Shown here: positions 24,210 to 33,400 of the stretch, piece by piece
Position numbering within the stretch: the first letter of the stretch is position 1
Layout of the letters: each line of letters starts with the position of its first letter
NCBI RefSeq assembly: GCF_963678635.1
Contig: NC_087071.1
Coordinates: forward strand, 37,966,438-38,030,437
Source of the DNA: Symsagittifera roscoffensis
Taxonomy: Eukaryota; Xenacoelomorpha; Acoela; Convolutidae
Reading direction: 5' to 3'
DNA length: 64,000 nt
Program-made: the position numbers and the translations under genes
Notes under the pieces: generated by a model
The model's input: only the letters and a program-made list of their open reading frames with translations
Databases searched by the model: none
Told to the model about the DNA's origin: nothing

Positions 24210-24977
24210 CTAAAGTCTCTCTCCTTTCAGAGCCCGCAATGCCTTCTCTCTTTTCGCGAGCATCACTTGGGTCTTCCTACTAAGAATACCCCCACCCTGC
24301 ACATGCCAGTCCTCAGATCGTGCCTTGATTCCTTCCAAAATTGGTTTCAACTCGTTCGTTGTTGCTCCAGTCAACGCAAGACAAGCTGCATTTTTCCTGT
24401 GAATGTAAGTTCCAAGCTTGGCCTTTCCTTTTACTATCACGTAAGGAATGTCCATTTTTCTGCAAAGTCCCGGGAGCGTCAAAACAATTTCGATAGGCTG
24501 TACGTCATGAGCGATCACGACAAGCTTTGCCTTTTTCTTCTCGACGCATTTCACAACTTCCCTGACTCCAGCTCTCATTGACCTTGGCTTTTTCGTAGCT
24601 GTCTTATCGGTTGCCAATTTCTCCAGTTCTTCCTTCTTCTCCTTGTCAGTGGGCAACTTATGTTTCTCGAGGAGTTTGAACACTGCGTTGGAGAGTGACT
24701 TATCAGCGGTTCGCGAGAACTGAGCAATTGGAGCAGGGATCTTGATTCTCTTCGACAGAATTCGTTGTTTCCTCTGCAGGACAACGTATTTTGGCCATTT
24801 CATGAAACGTCTCAAGTTTCGTTTAGGCTGAATATCATTTCCGATTCCGAAGTTCTTAGGTTTGCGAACAGTCAGCCCAGCCCATGGCGTCTTCTTTTTA
24901 GGTTTCGTGACTCCAATGCCTTTACCTGATTTAGTCGCGACGGACTTGGGGACAACTTTCACTTTCTTATAAGGCAT
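24210..24977 (-). CDS. RPL7A: Large-subunit ribosomal protein eL8 (RPL7A), 255 aa
   Basis: A structural protein of the cytosolic 60S subunit. The single uninterrupted frame begins MPYKKVKVVPKS and contains the family blocks RKPKNFGIGNDIQPKRNLRR, KWPKYVVLQRKQRILSKRIK and the eL8/L7Ae RNA-binding fold (KKAKLVVIAHDVQPIEIVLT, LCRKMDIPYVIVKGKAKLG). It is slightly shorter than the ~266 aa animal proteins, with a divergent C-terminus (ILSRKTQVMLAKREKALRAL). The coding part has no intron, unlike many animal RPL7A genes. A good acceptor lies 24 bp upstream of ATG, so an intron in the 5' UTR is likely and a simple processed copy is less likely. The 3' LTR of element A begins about 240 bp upstream. Confidence 0.93.
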   Translation of the reverse strand: MPYKKVKVVPKSVATKSGKGIGVTKPKKKTPWAGLTVRKPKNFGIGNDIQPKRNLRRFMKWPKYVVLQRKQRILSKRIKIPAPIAQFSRTADKSLSNAVFKLLEKHKLPTDKEKKEELEKLATDKTATKKPRSMRAGVREVVKCVEKKKAKLVVIAHDVQPIEIVLTLPGLCRKMDIPYVIVKGKAKLGTYIHRKNAACLALTGATTNELKPILEGIKARSEDWHVQGGGILSRKTQVMLAKREKALRALKGERL

Positions 24978-25000
24978 GTCAACTTATATCAACTGCAGAT

Positions 25001-25013
25001 CTGAAAAGACAGT
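25001..25013 (-). promoter_or_regulatory. Probable splice acceptor in the RPL7A 5' UTR
   Basis: The minus strand reads CTGTCTTTTCAG followed by ATCTGCAG and, 24 bp from the junction, the ATG. Pyrimidine tract and AG fit a 3' splice site. A candidate donor GAGTATGT lies at about 25145-25152 (minus strand). Confidence 0.55.
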
Positions 25014-25218
25014 AAGAAATGAACATTTATAGTTTTTCTTCAGTAAAAACAGTGTCAATTAAATGGGGTCCATCTATTACGAGGTCAGTGCACACGTTTT
25101 CTAGGGCCACGCCAACGCTATATTACTATTCCAAGCAGCTAAAAACATACTCAATTTAATTAAAAATCTAGAAGCCATCAACTCTCAGCTGACTAGCTAT
25201 TGACTTCAATCTTTGTAC

Positions 25219-26123
25219 TGTAACATTCGTCTACTGCAGTCACACATGAGGCTTAAGAAAAATAGGCCCTATAACCACTGGCTCAAGGGTCAGGGACACC
25301 ATCTCTTGTGTTTTTCTACCTCAAGAACGGTCGGAGCCAGTTCGGTTCGTTTGTGACATGAGACTACGACCCGTTACAGCTTAAAGGCTACTACTAAAAT
25401 ATCCCCCCACTCTAGAATTAGAAACGTCCCCATACTTAGGTCTCTAGATACCCAAAATACATGAACGCCGTTAAAAACCGGGTTGGAACAATCCGTTAAG
25501 TTACTTTTTATTAGACAGTGGAACTTTGATCCATTTCAGATGGATCAACCTAAAACTCGCCTTACCTCAACATAACAATTATAAAACACACTCTAGAAAT
25601 TTAAATTAGTACTCACATTGTAGCACTCTCAAGAACCAGGAAGTAAATAAGTCGGTAAGCAACTCAAGAATCAATAAAGTAACTAAGATGAGTTTAATGT
25701 TAGTCAGTTTCAATAACAAAACAAGTTTTTTACTCTAGACTGTGAGTTCTCGTGAACCATTGGGACACTCTAGCTGTCCACCTTTCCACCTAAGGTTCAC
25801 TCTGGTCCAGTTAATAATAGTACTCCAATCACAACAATCCAGTTCGTGGGAATGCGCTCGTCTCTGTTTTAGATGGGACAGCTCTACTCTCGATTATTAT
25901 TGCTACTGAAATTGCGAATAGCAATTTCCCACTGATTTTTCTAGCAACTTTCCCGCGATTGTCACTCGATCGTTCTGACTTCTCTTTTCTGATTTTCAGT
26001 TATCGCGAGAAAATCGTGCATGACAGGTTCCATTCGAAATTTTGAAAAATTAAATTTCACTCCAAAATTAAGTGTTTCTTGCTTCTCTCAAGGTCAAACT
26101 TCCAAATATGACCGACTGGCACA
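25219..26123 (-). repeat. 3' LTR of element A (LTR-A)
   Basis: 905 bp, nearly identical to 47250-48153. It lies directly upstream of RPL7A in the same transcriptional direction. The first ~75 bp on the plus strand are shared with the LTR-B family. Confidence 0.93.
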
Positions 26124-26140
26124 TACTCCCCGGACTCGAG
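26124..26140 (-). promoter_or_regulatory. Polypurine tract candidate of element A
   Basis: The minus strand reads GAGTCCGGGGAGTA immediately before the 3' LTR. It is short and interrupted for a polypurine tract. The same sequence precedes LTR-B at 51515 and 63353. Confidence 0.45.
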
Positions 26141-26552
26141 ATCGATGTCCTCATCGCGTGCTGTCTTCTGCCAGTGAGTCCCAGAAAACCGAGTGTTACT
26201 CAAGATACAGTGCCAGTGGTCATTTACAGAAGTTTGCAGCAGACTTAAGCTTATCTACACCCCAAAATTCACAGCCATGTAAAATTTTCACACTATCGCT
26301 AAACAGCAATCAAAATCTGCACACACCTGCACCCTTGAATTCTTGCTTTCCAAGCCAATCATTTAAAATTTCTTTTGTCCTATTCAATCAGGAAATTGTC
26401 ATGCAGCATTTTGATTTATATAATAAATATAGTATATTAATAACAATATTTGCTTTGTTAAAACTTCTTTTTCGTGAATCCAAGTTTCACCCGGATCCAC
26501 GCTCAAGCCCCCTTTCCCCTCTCAAGACTCAAGATCCATACGAGCCACCTAC

Positions 26553-28265
26553 TCATCTCGCACTCTTCGCCTTGGAGGTACTACACCCTGAAGTACTAGA
26601 TACGGCAAACTGTCTCAACAGTTCCTCTTCATCATCGGAGCTAATCACAATCTCCTCCCAAGCCTTCAGCTGTTCGTAGGATTGCATCCATTCTCTTTGC
26701 TCTTGCAACCTCTTTGCTTGGTTGGGTAGTGCCTTCACCCTAGATTCCCGGTTCAAACAAAAGGAGTTGTGCAGGCTCAAGCTCACGTTCTTCGCCAGGT
26801 CCTCCTCTAGTATCGATTCCCTCGCCTTGGTATTGTCTCTAGACATTTTACCCACTCTCTTCCATCCTGTCGTGATTGCATTACGATGGGTTAACAGGGG
26901 TCTCTTGAAAGCTTCCGGCCCAATCTCGGCCTGGAACTGTCGATACTCCTTTTGATGTTTTCTCATGTGATCTTTCGTTGTCATGTACAACCAGGACGTC
27001 AGCGTCGCCCGAAACCATGGGAAGTACCTCAAACGGCTCCAGACATGTCTGACTTCCGTTGGTATGGCGAATACCTTGCACGCAGTCTCAAACAACTCGA
27101 GTCTCCTACTGTAGTCTATCGCGTATATTGACTCAGCCGTTGGCGTCCCCGCTTCCCGATACTTCGTTATATTCTCTTCTATCCATCTCAGAGCCAACAT
27201 CGTACTCACTACCAAGATCGTCACCTTTTGTCGGTGATCCGGTAGTCCGATCGACCGGATTTCTTCCATATCCCACACCAGGCAAAGGTTCTTGTGATCT
27301 GGATACCACACCGTTTGCGCTAAACAGTGGCATGGGCATTCTCCATGGGTGATTTTAATGCTCCTGAGGTTACGCTCCCCCGAGGCTTCCAAGAGAGGCT
27401 CAAGCTCCATCATTTTCTCATGCATCGTGTCGTTATCTTCCAGGTTTGGAGCACTTCCCACAGGTTTTCCGATCACGTTTTGTCTCTCGTGATCGCTTGT
27501 GTTCTCTCTCTCCAACTTCAAAAGTTCTTCTCCCCAGATTTCACTCAAGTCATCTCTCAATTCTTTTGGTACTGTCCCTCTGATTTTTCTCAACAACTTG
27601 TGCGAGTGATGCGATATCCGAGCCAACCTCACGCACTTGGGCACTGAGAAGGCCTTGTCCACCAGTACTCTCTGGCTGGATGCTTCCACCATCACCATGT
27701 GCAGTGGGTAGTGACTTCCGCACAAGTTGGCCATCATTGACCCTATCAGCGATTTCGCGTTCAATGGCAAGCCATAAGCTTCGCTCATGGGAAATCCCAT
27801 TTCCGCCTCGAGACCAACCTTCCAGCTCCGGATGTGTTTTTGAGTCACCTGCAACACCCCGGGCCATGATTCTACGCTCAACGCCGTCACTAAATGATGT
27901 TCAGATTCTAGTCTTTCCAGTGACTGCAGACTACACATTCTCGAGAAGAATCCGAGAGCTGTCGCTATATTCACCGTGGTTCTCGCGTAACACTCCGCTA
28001 CTATTTGCACTTCACTTTTCTCCCTTTCTGTTATGTCTTCGAACCAAGTGACCAGGTCTTCTTTTTGAAATGACAGTATTCTAACGCATGACCGTCCATC
28101 GCAGGTGTGCTCTCCGTTTCCACACGTCGAATCCAGACAGCTACCCGGCTCCAATTTCTTTGCTGACCCGGGATTACTAGTTTTTTCGCTTGGCTCTTGC
28201 ATCTGAGGTGAAATTAGCTTATGCAGCACACTCAACTTTGCCAGATCTTCATCTTCCGTTGGTGC
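26553..28265 (-). CDS. Element A ORF-Y: unknown protein, ~570 aa
   Basis: The frame follows the preceding ORF after a single TAA (28266-28268) and is open from there. The first ATG is 12 codons inside the 560-codon frame that starts with TTG at 28235. Visible features: a Cys/Gly cluster (GSCLDSTCGNGEHTCDG), His/Cys-rich HGECPCHCLAQTVWYP, a Trp/Arg/Phe-rich stretch (VWSRLRYFPWFRATLTSWLY) and an acidic end (IVISSDDEEELLRQF). No known family was recognised. Broken homologues at 51930-53709 and 63734-64000 retain the same motifs, so the protein belongs to the element family. In the first of these it is fused in frame to the upstream ORF. It could be structural or replace an envelope, but no signal peptide or clear membrane segment is seen. 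Confidence 0.75.
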   Translation of the reverse strand, partial: APTEDEDLAKLSVLHKLISPQMQEPSEKTSNPGSAKKLEPGSCLDSTCGNGEHTCDGRSCVRILSFQKEDLVTWFEDITEREKSEVQIVAECYARTTVNIATALGFFSRMCSLQSLERLESEHHLVTALSVESWPGVLQVTQKHIRSWKVGLEAEMGFPMSEAYGLPLNAKSLIGSMMANLCGSHYPLHMVMVEASSQRVLVDKAFSVPKCVRLARISHHSHKLLRKIRGTVPKELRDDLSEIWGEELLKLERENTSDHERQNVIGKPVGSAPNLEDNDTMHEKMMELEPLLEASGERNLRSIKITHGECPCHCLAQTVWYPDHKNLCLVWDMEEIRSIGLPDHRQKVTILVVSTMLALRWIEENITKYREAGTPTAESIYAIDYSRRLELFETACKVFAIPTEVRHVWSRLRYFPWFRATLTSWLYMTTKDHMRKHQKEYRQFQAEIGPEAFKRPLLTHRNAITTGWKRVGKMSRDNTKARESILEEDLAKNVSLSLHNSFCLNRESRVKALPNQAKRLQEQREWMQSYEQLKAWEEIVISSDDEEELLRQFAVSSTSGCSTSKAKSAR

Positions 28266-30257
28266 TTACCTCACTCGCTCGGTGGTTTCCTCGATCAGAC
28301 TCGCGTGGGGATGTGGACACCAGGAGGGTCTTAATAGCTTCCATACCACTCCCAAGTTCGTGGTTAACAAGCCATTTCCATCGCCCATGTTCACTTCAAC
28401 TCTCTTGTTTGAACGCGGTATGCTCACCACCTCTGGTGTTTTCTCAAGAATCAGGCCCAGGCTCGGCCCCTCTTTTTCCACCGCGTCTATTTCCATTATT
28501 CTTTCTGTCCAAAACTTCAGTAGCTCCGCTACCTCATGGTTCCTGTGGGCGCCTCCAGCTTCCGAGTCTAAGAAGGGGTTGTAGGCCATTCCCATCACTC
28601 CAGACACATATTGGTATTCCCCCTTCTCGCTGATTCTCGAGTACTGCTCTGACCAGGCCAGGTTACGGTGAACATCACGTTCTTCTTCGAACTTCTTATT
28701 ATAAAACCTCCGTACCTCGTCTAGCTTCCTATGGTTCTCTAGGGATAGTCTGGAACCCTCTTCCTTTTCTATTCCTGTGCTCTGATACACGTTCAAGATG
28801 ACCGTTGAGACTCTTTTTTCCATGGTTTTGCTTACGCTTGCTCTCTGTTGGCATGCCAGGATGGTGCTATCAGACATCATCGACATTATCCATCTCAAGA
28901 AACACGTGGCATCCTTTCTTCTGGCCAGGCTCAAGCCTGAGTTGTCCCTGGCTACGTGTTGCATCAGTGCCTGATACACATCTAGCTTCTTGCTTCCCAA
29001 CTTCAGCCTGTCATACGAGGTCAGTGTTTCCAACTCTATCCCCACCAGACTCCAGGTGAACATTAATTGTCCTGCAGTTCTAACGAAGGGATTCGCCATT
29101 AATGGTGGTGCTGATGAGGGTGTCCTCATTGCTTCTTCAAAATGATCCTTCAACAAACTCTGCCAGGACCTCTTCAGATGAGTTGCCATTTCTATTTTAT
29201 TAACCTCGGCCTTTTGCTGGGTGGCCCAATTGCGTCGCTTGCGAGCTACTCCACTGTCCAACTTCTTCCAGCAGTCCTCCATTTCTTTCAATGTTTCAAG
29301 GGCCACCCACCACGTCCGGGAGGTGTTCCTCGTCTTGTTCCTCTCCAATGGATCACTTGTCACTCGCTTGCCCGTGGCCTGGTGTGCCTTCGAGATCCAT
29401 TCTTTGCCGACATCTACTTCCCATGTCTGTCCGTTCGTTGAACCTCTCTTCACGTTTATCTTCTGAGGCTTGAAGTCTTCCTCCGATGTCGAACTGGTGG
29501 AAACCTCTATTTCCCTCTCTACTTCAAGTGGTCTTCTGAGCTCCGAGCTGCTCTTGTATGCCGCCGTCTTGCATCGAGCCAAAACCATGGGCGCCGTCTC
29601 TCTCAAGTTTCCTTCCGAAACAGCATCCACTGAAGGACTACCCAATCCTTCCACTTCTCTCTTCCTCTTGCGAGTCTTCACATCTCTACTTGAGGGTGTT
29701 GTGGCTACCATCACTGATTCGACCTCTCCATCCACTCCTTCCAACTCTTGCCTCCCCCCTGCTCGAGCCTTAAGGATATTAGTACTTTTAATCATATTAC
29801 TAGTCCCAACCTTATCCCTTTTTATATCATCAACCATTTTATCCACAGTTTTTTGTCTCCGAGTAGAGCTGTCCTCATATTTTTCTTCTCTAGTCTTCGA
29901 TCGTGAATTCCTCAGCTCTACCAGCTTGCTCAGTAGCTCTTTTCTCGCCTTCTCATCCAGGCCCGTTCCTATCAGAAGCGGTTCTCCAAATCTTACGACT
30001 GTGTCCCACAGTTCCTCCTTGAATTTGTCCAGCGTCGTCTCGCTGCCCACTTCTTGATTGAATTCTTCCAAGAACTCCTGCCAAGCATCGTCCTTCAGTG
30101 ATCCCAGGAATATGTCCCTGTTCCCTTCGAAAGTGTTCTTTTCCCTTTCCTCCGAGCTCAAGAGTATCATCCCCATATTGAAGGTCTCACTTGTCAATGG
30201 CAATTCCAGATTCTTCCGGGGGACGGAATCAGTGGTGGTGTGGCAGTATCTGCCCAA
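28266..30257 (-). CDS. Element A ORF-X: unknown protein, ~635-663 aa
   Basis: Open frame of 663 codons beginning with TTG; the first ATG is near 30176. Sequence is charged and helical, with a basic nuclear-localisation-like patch (VKTRKRKREVEG) and Ser/Glu linkers. The C-terminal part (KLLRPSWCPHPHASLIEE) is conserved in subfamily B. Upstream, a different frame (30478-30194) encodes an acidic Ser/Glu/Pro region, so the original protein may have begun there and been split by a one-base shift. No catalytic motif or family was recognised. The stop at 28266-28268 separates it from ORF-Y, whereas copy B has a Leu codon there. Confidence 0.7.
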   Translation of the reverse strand: MGRYCHTTTDSVPRKNLELPLTSETFNMGMILLSSEEREKNTFEGNRDIFLGSLKDDAWQEFLEEFNQEVGSETTLDKFKEELWDTVVRFGEPLLIGTGLDEKARKELLSKLVELRNSRSKTREEKYEDSSTRRQKTVDKMVDDIKRDKVGTSNMIKSTNILKARAGGRQELEGVDGEVESVMVATTPSSRDVKTRKRKREVEGLGSPSVDAVSEGNLRETAPMVLARCKTAAYKSSSELRRPLEVEREIEVSTSSTSEEDFKPQKINVKRGSTNGQTWEVDVGKEWISKAHQATGKRVTSDPLERNKTRNTSRTWWVALETLKEMEDCWKKLDSGVARKRRNWATQQKAEVNKIEMATHLKRSWQSLLKDHFEEAMRTPSSAPPLMANPFVRTAGQLMFTWSLVGIELETLTSYDRLKLGSKKLDVYQALMQHVARDNSGLSLARRKDATCFLRWIMSMMSDSTILACQQRASVSKTMEKRVSTVILNVYQSTGIEKEEGSRLSLENHRKLDEVRRFYNKKFEEERDVHRNLAWSEQYSRISEKGEYQYVSGVMGMAYNPFLDSEAGGAHRNHEVAELLKFWTERIMEIDAVEKEGPSLGLILEKTPEVVSIPRSNKRVEVNMGDGNGLLTTNLGVVWKLLRPSWCPHPHASLIEETTERVR

Positions 30258-30478
30258 TTCTCCTCGCTCAAGTCTTTCAACAGCTCTTGAGTGGTGAGCT
30301 CCTCCCCTGATGGCCCTGGTTCAGGCGTATTCCCCACTTCCATGTCTTCACTGGCTTCACTGAGAGTTTCATCCATACTCTCTTCTTCTGACTCATGTCT
30401 CCTTCTCTCGAGAATTTTCTTAAATCGGTCCTCGACGGGTCCACTCCTCTTGTCTCCAGGCGTGTCCACGGACAGTGG
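30194..30478 (-). pseudogene. Element A: short acidic frame between the SGNH ORF and ORF-X
   Basis: About 95 codons in the same frame as the 1650 aa ORF, directly after its TGA (30479-30481). Content is acidic and proline-rich (ESMDETLSEASEDMEVG). It has no ATG at its start and ends at 30194, while ORF-X is open in a neighbouring frame from upstream of 30257. It may be the N-terminus of ORF-X displaced by a shift, or a readthrough tail of the SGNH protein. Confidence 0.45.
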
Positions 30479-33400
30479 TCATGGTGTCGTAGGATCCAGC
30501 TTTTTGTATTCCGTCAGTGCTACATGCAGTTGACCTGCTGCATCTAGTTCTGTTCCCTCCTGTCTTATTTCCACCTGTTCCAAGCCATAGGGTGCCTTAT
30601 ATTTTCTCGTGGCAAATTTCATGTCGTCCACCAATGCGACGTGCCCCTCCATCACGATCATCCTGCCATCATCCCATATGGGTAGCATGTTGTCAAGTCC
30701 CTCCTTCTCTAGAGTTCTCAAGACCTTCCGCACCTCATATCCGGGGGGCTGTGAACCTCTACTCTTTTTCGCTTGCGTCGTCCACGAATTTACCTTCATC
30801 TCGCTGGTATGGAAGTAGACCGCCGCCGTGTAGCCGATGAACAGGGGGTCCCAGCCATCAGTGAAATCCTTCTGCGTTTCCTCCGTCGTCATCCTCGCCA
30901 TTATGGAGGGAACTACCAAGGGACTGTTCATTCCTAAGGTCATCCTCCTGACTATTGGGAACTCAGGCATGGTGGCTGGGAGGATTTCTTTCTCGATTAT
31001 GGTCTCCAGCTCCCTCTTCACCAGTGCGAAGCACTCCTTCCAGGCAGGAATTCTCAAGATTTCTCGTCCGTCCGCCGTCAATGGGTTCAAGTTCCAGAAT
31101 TTGGGATACATTTCGATGGGACCCTCTCGCTTGCCTCCCATTCTACATTGCATTTGCCCCCTGAAGTTGTACACTATTAGCTCGGCATCTTTCACCTTTC
31201 CAAAGAGTACCGTGTTGCTCATTCGCCCTCTGAGCACCTCCTGCTGACACCAATTTAACGCCGTCCCATCCAGTATACTGATAAGACTCAAGTGCGTTAC
31301 AGAGTGACGATACGTTGTCACCAGGGGGTCTGGGAACGCGTACGTCACTGCTGGACCATAAATGCAGGTCACCACCTCCTCTAGGCCCCGGATTATCCCC
31401 ATTGGGTCCGACCTCATTGCCAGGCATAGGTCCGTCAGCAGAGGCATCCCTCTGTTCGTCTTCTTCCATTCTTCTCTCGAAGTTGGATTCTCATCTTCAC
31501 CCGTCATGTGCCGATTTTGCATCATGAGGTATTGTACTAGCAACGTCTTCAACCCTGCGGCACACTTGTAGGAGCTGGTTTCAATGCTCGTGTGGACTCT
31601 CCCCATTGACAGAGGCTCTCCATATTCCATTAATCGATGAAACGACACCAATTCCCCATGGGTCAAGAGTACTAGTGCCAGGTACCCATCAACTCGAAGT
31701 GTCTCCACTCCTCGACTAAACATGTATGCTGGGCCCATGTTGAACAAGTATCTGGGGTAGACCAAATACAGGGCCAAGAGCAGGCTGATGGGCATGCCCA
31801 GTATCTCCTGCACGAAGGCTCCAAAGATAGTCGCCGTGGTACCGAATATTCCTGCCAAGAATTCCTTCTCCCAGCAAGGACTCAAGAACTTGAGAATCTC
31901 GTAATCCCTCCTAGTCTTTAATTCGCCTTTGGCGTGCTCTCTCCAGAACCCTCCAATCGTCACCTCATTGGCGGCCGAGACAAATCTAGCCACCGTCATG
32001 TCTCTTGTTTCGGCCAGCTCCAGTTGTTTCTCCAGAAAACTCCAGACTTGTTTCACGAGGGGTGGTGCTTCCTCCCTTGTCTTATTCGTGGCGTTCTCCA
32101 GCCTTGGTGTCAAAAATGGCCACCAGCCATTCTCTTGAGTCAAACGATATTTCATCGATTCTAATTGCTTTTCCGTCTCGGCCACATTTCTTCTCTCGTT
32201 ACTGGGACCTCTAGACCTGCTGGTGGAGTTTGTGATCTTCACATCCATACTCCGAAACCACAAGCTGGCCGTTAATTTGCTTATCGCCGGGTGATCGTCC
32301 CCGATGACTGGGCTGAACTTGAGTTGCCTGGCAAAGTTCGATATCTCTAGCAAGAGCACCTCGTCTAATACGATCAGGATATCGGCTAGTCCATAAAAGC
32401 CCCTCAGTGCATGAGATATGTCCGCCCATGCCGCCGCCAATTCTGACTTGCGAAGCCTCAGGTTCGATGGCTCCAACTCCCGATTGGGAGCTGCCATTAG
32501 AATCCGCCATTCATTCCCTTCTGCTATCAGGATCAAGACCGCGTACACGAACTGTAGGGCGGGTGGCATATTCGCGTATCCAGGGGATGTGGTAAACACC
32601 ACCTTCGTCTTGGACCCGAATCTCGAGACAACATTCTCTTGCACTTCATTCATCGCCGCAAACAACGCTTGAATGGCTTCCCATATCTTCCTCGATGTCG
32701 GAATTTCATCGCCCTTTAGTTGCTCAAGAAGTCCCATCGCGTGCAGGTGATCATTCATTCCTGCAAACAACAGCAGCTCAGGTTCACAGGGCATCTCCGA
32801 CTTTATTGCCACCACCAGAGTTAACATCTGATTTAATTCAGCTCCTGGCAAAGAGTATATCAAAGTCTCCGGCCAGAACAACTTGGGAGACGTTCCTTCG
32901 AAGTCTGATCCCGCCACAATGACTACTCTCGCAGCAGCTGGATCTGCTCTATCGTAAACTGCCAGGGTTTTGGCCAGCTGGGTACTCCCACAGGGCTTCC
33001 CGTACCTGGGATCTTCCGCCAATTTCGAGCCTTCGTAAGCGGCATCTGGCAATCCCGTTCCTCCCGGATTGAGTAGCTTGTCTACCACCTTTAACTGTGC
33101 CGGGGTTGCCAACCTGATCCTGGCGATGCTAGTTCGGTGCTTGGGAGGTTCTGCTATAAGTCCAGGACTCCCCAGCAGCTTGAGAGGTCTGTAGTTAATG
33201 GGTCCCATGATCGCTTTTGTGGGAATTCCAGTCAGGTCTGTGGTCTCCATCAACTTCGCTCTCGAGAAGTGCGCCTCATGAGCTTTCAACCAGTCCACGC
33301 AATGATGCCTATTCAAATCCTCGTGTGACACTCGTTCGATCCCCAGGGTTTCCGCCAATTCTCGCCTGCATTCCAAACTCTCTAGATCCAGTTCTTTCAC

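Noticed and set aside
26020-26679. 219-codon plus-strand ORF
   Set aside because: It runs from the LTR into the 3' untranslated region, antisense to ORF-Y. Part of it recurs in the other LTR only because the LTR is repeated.
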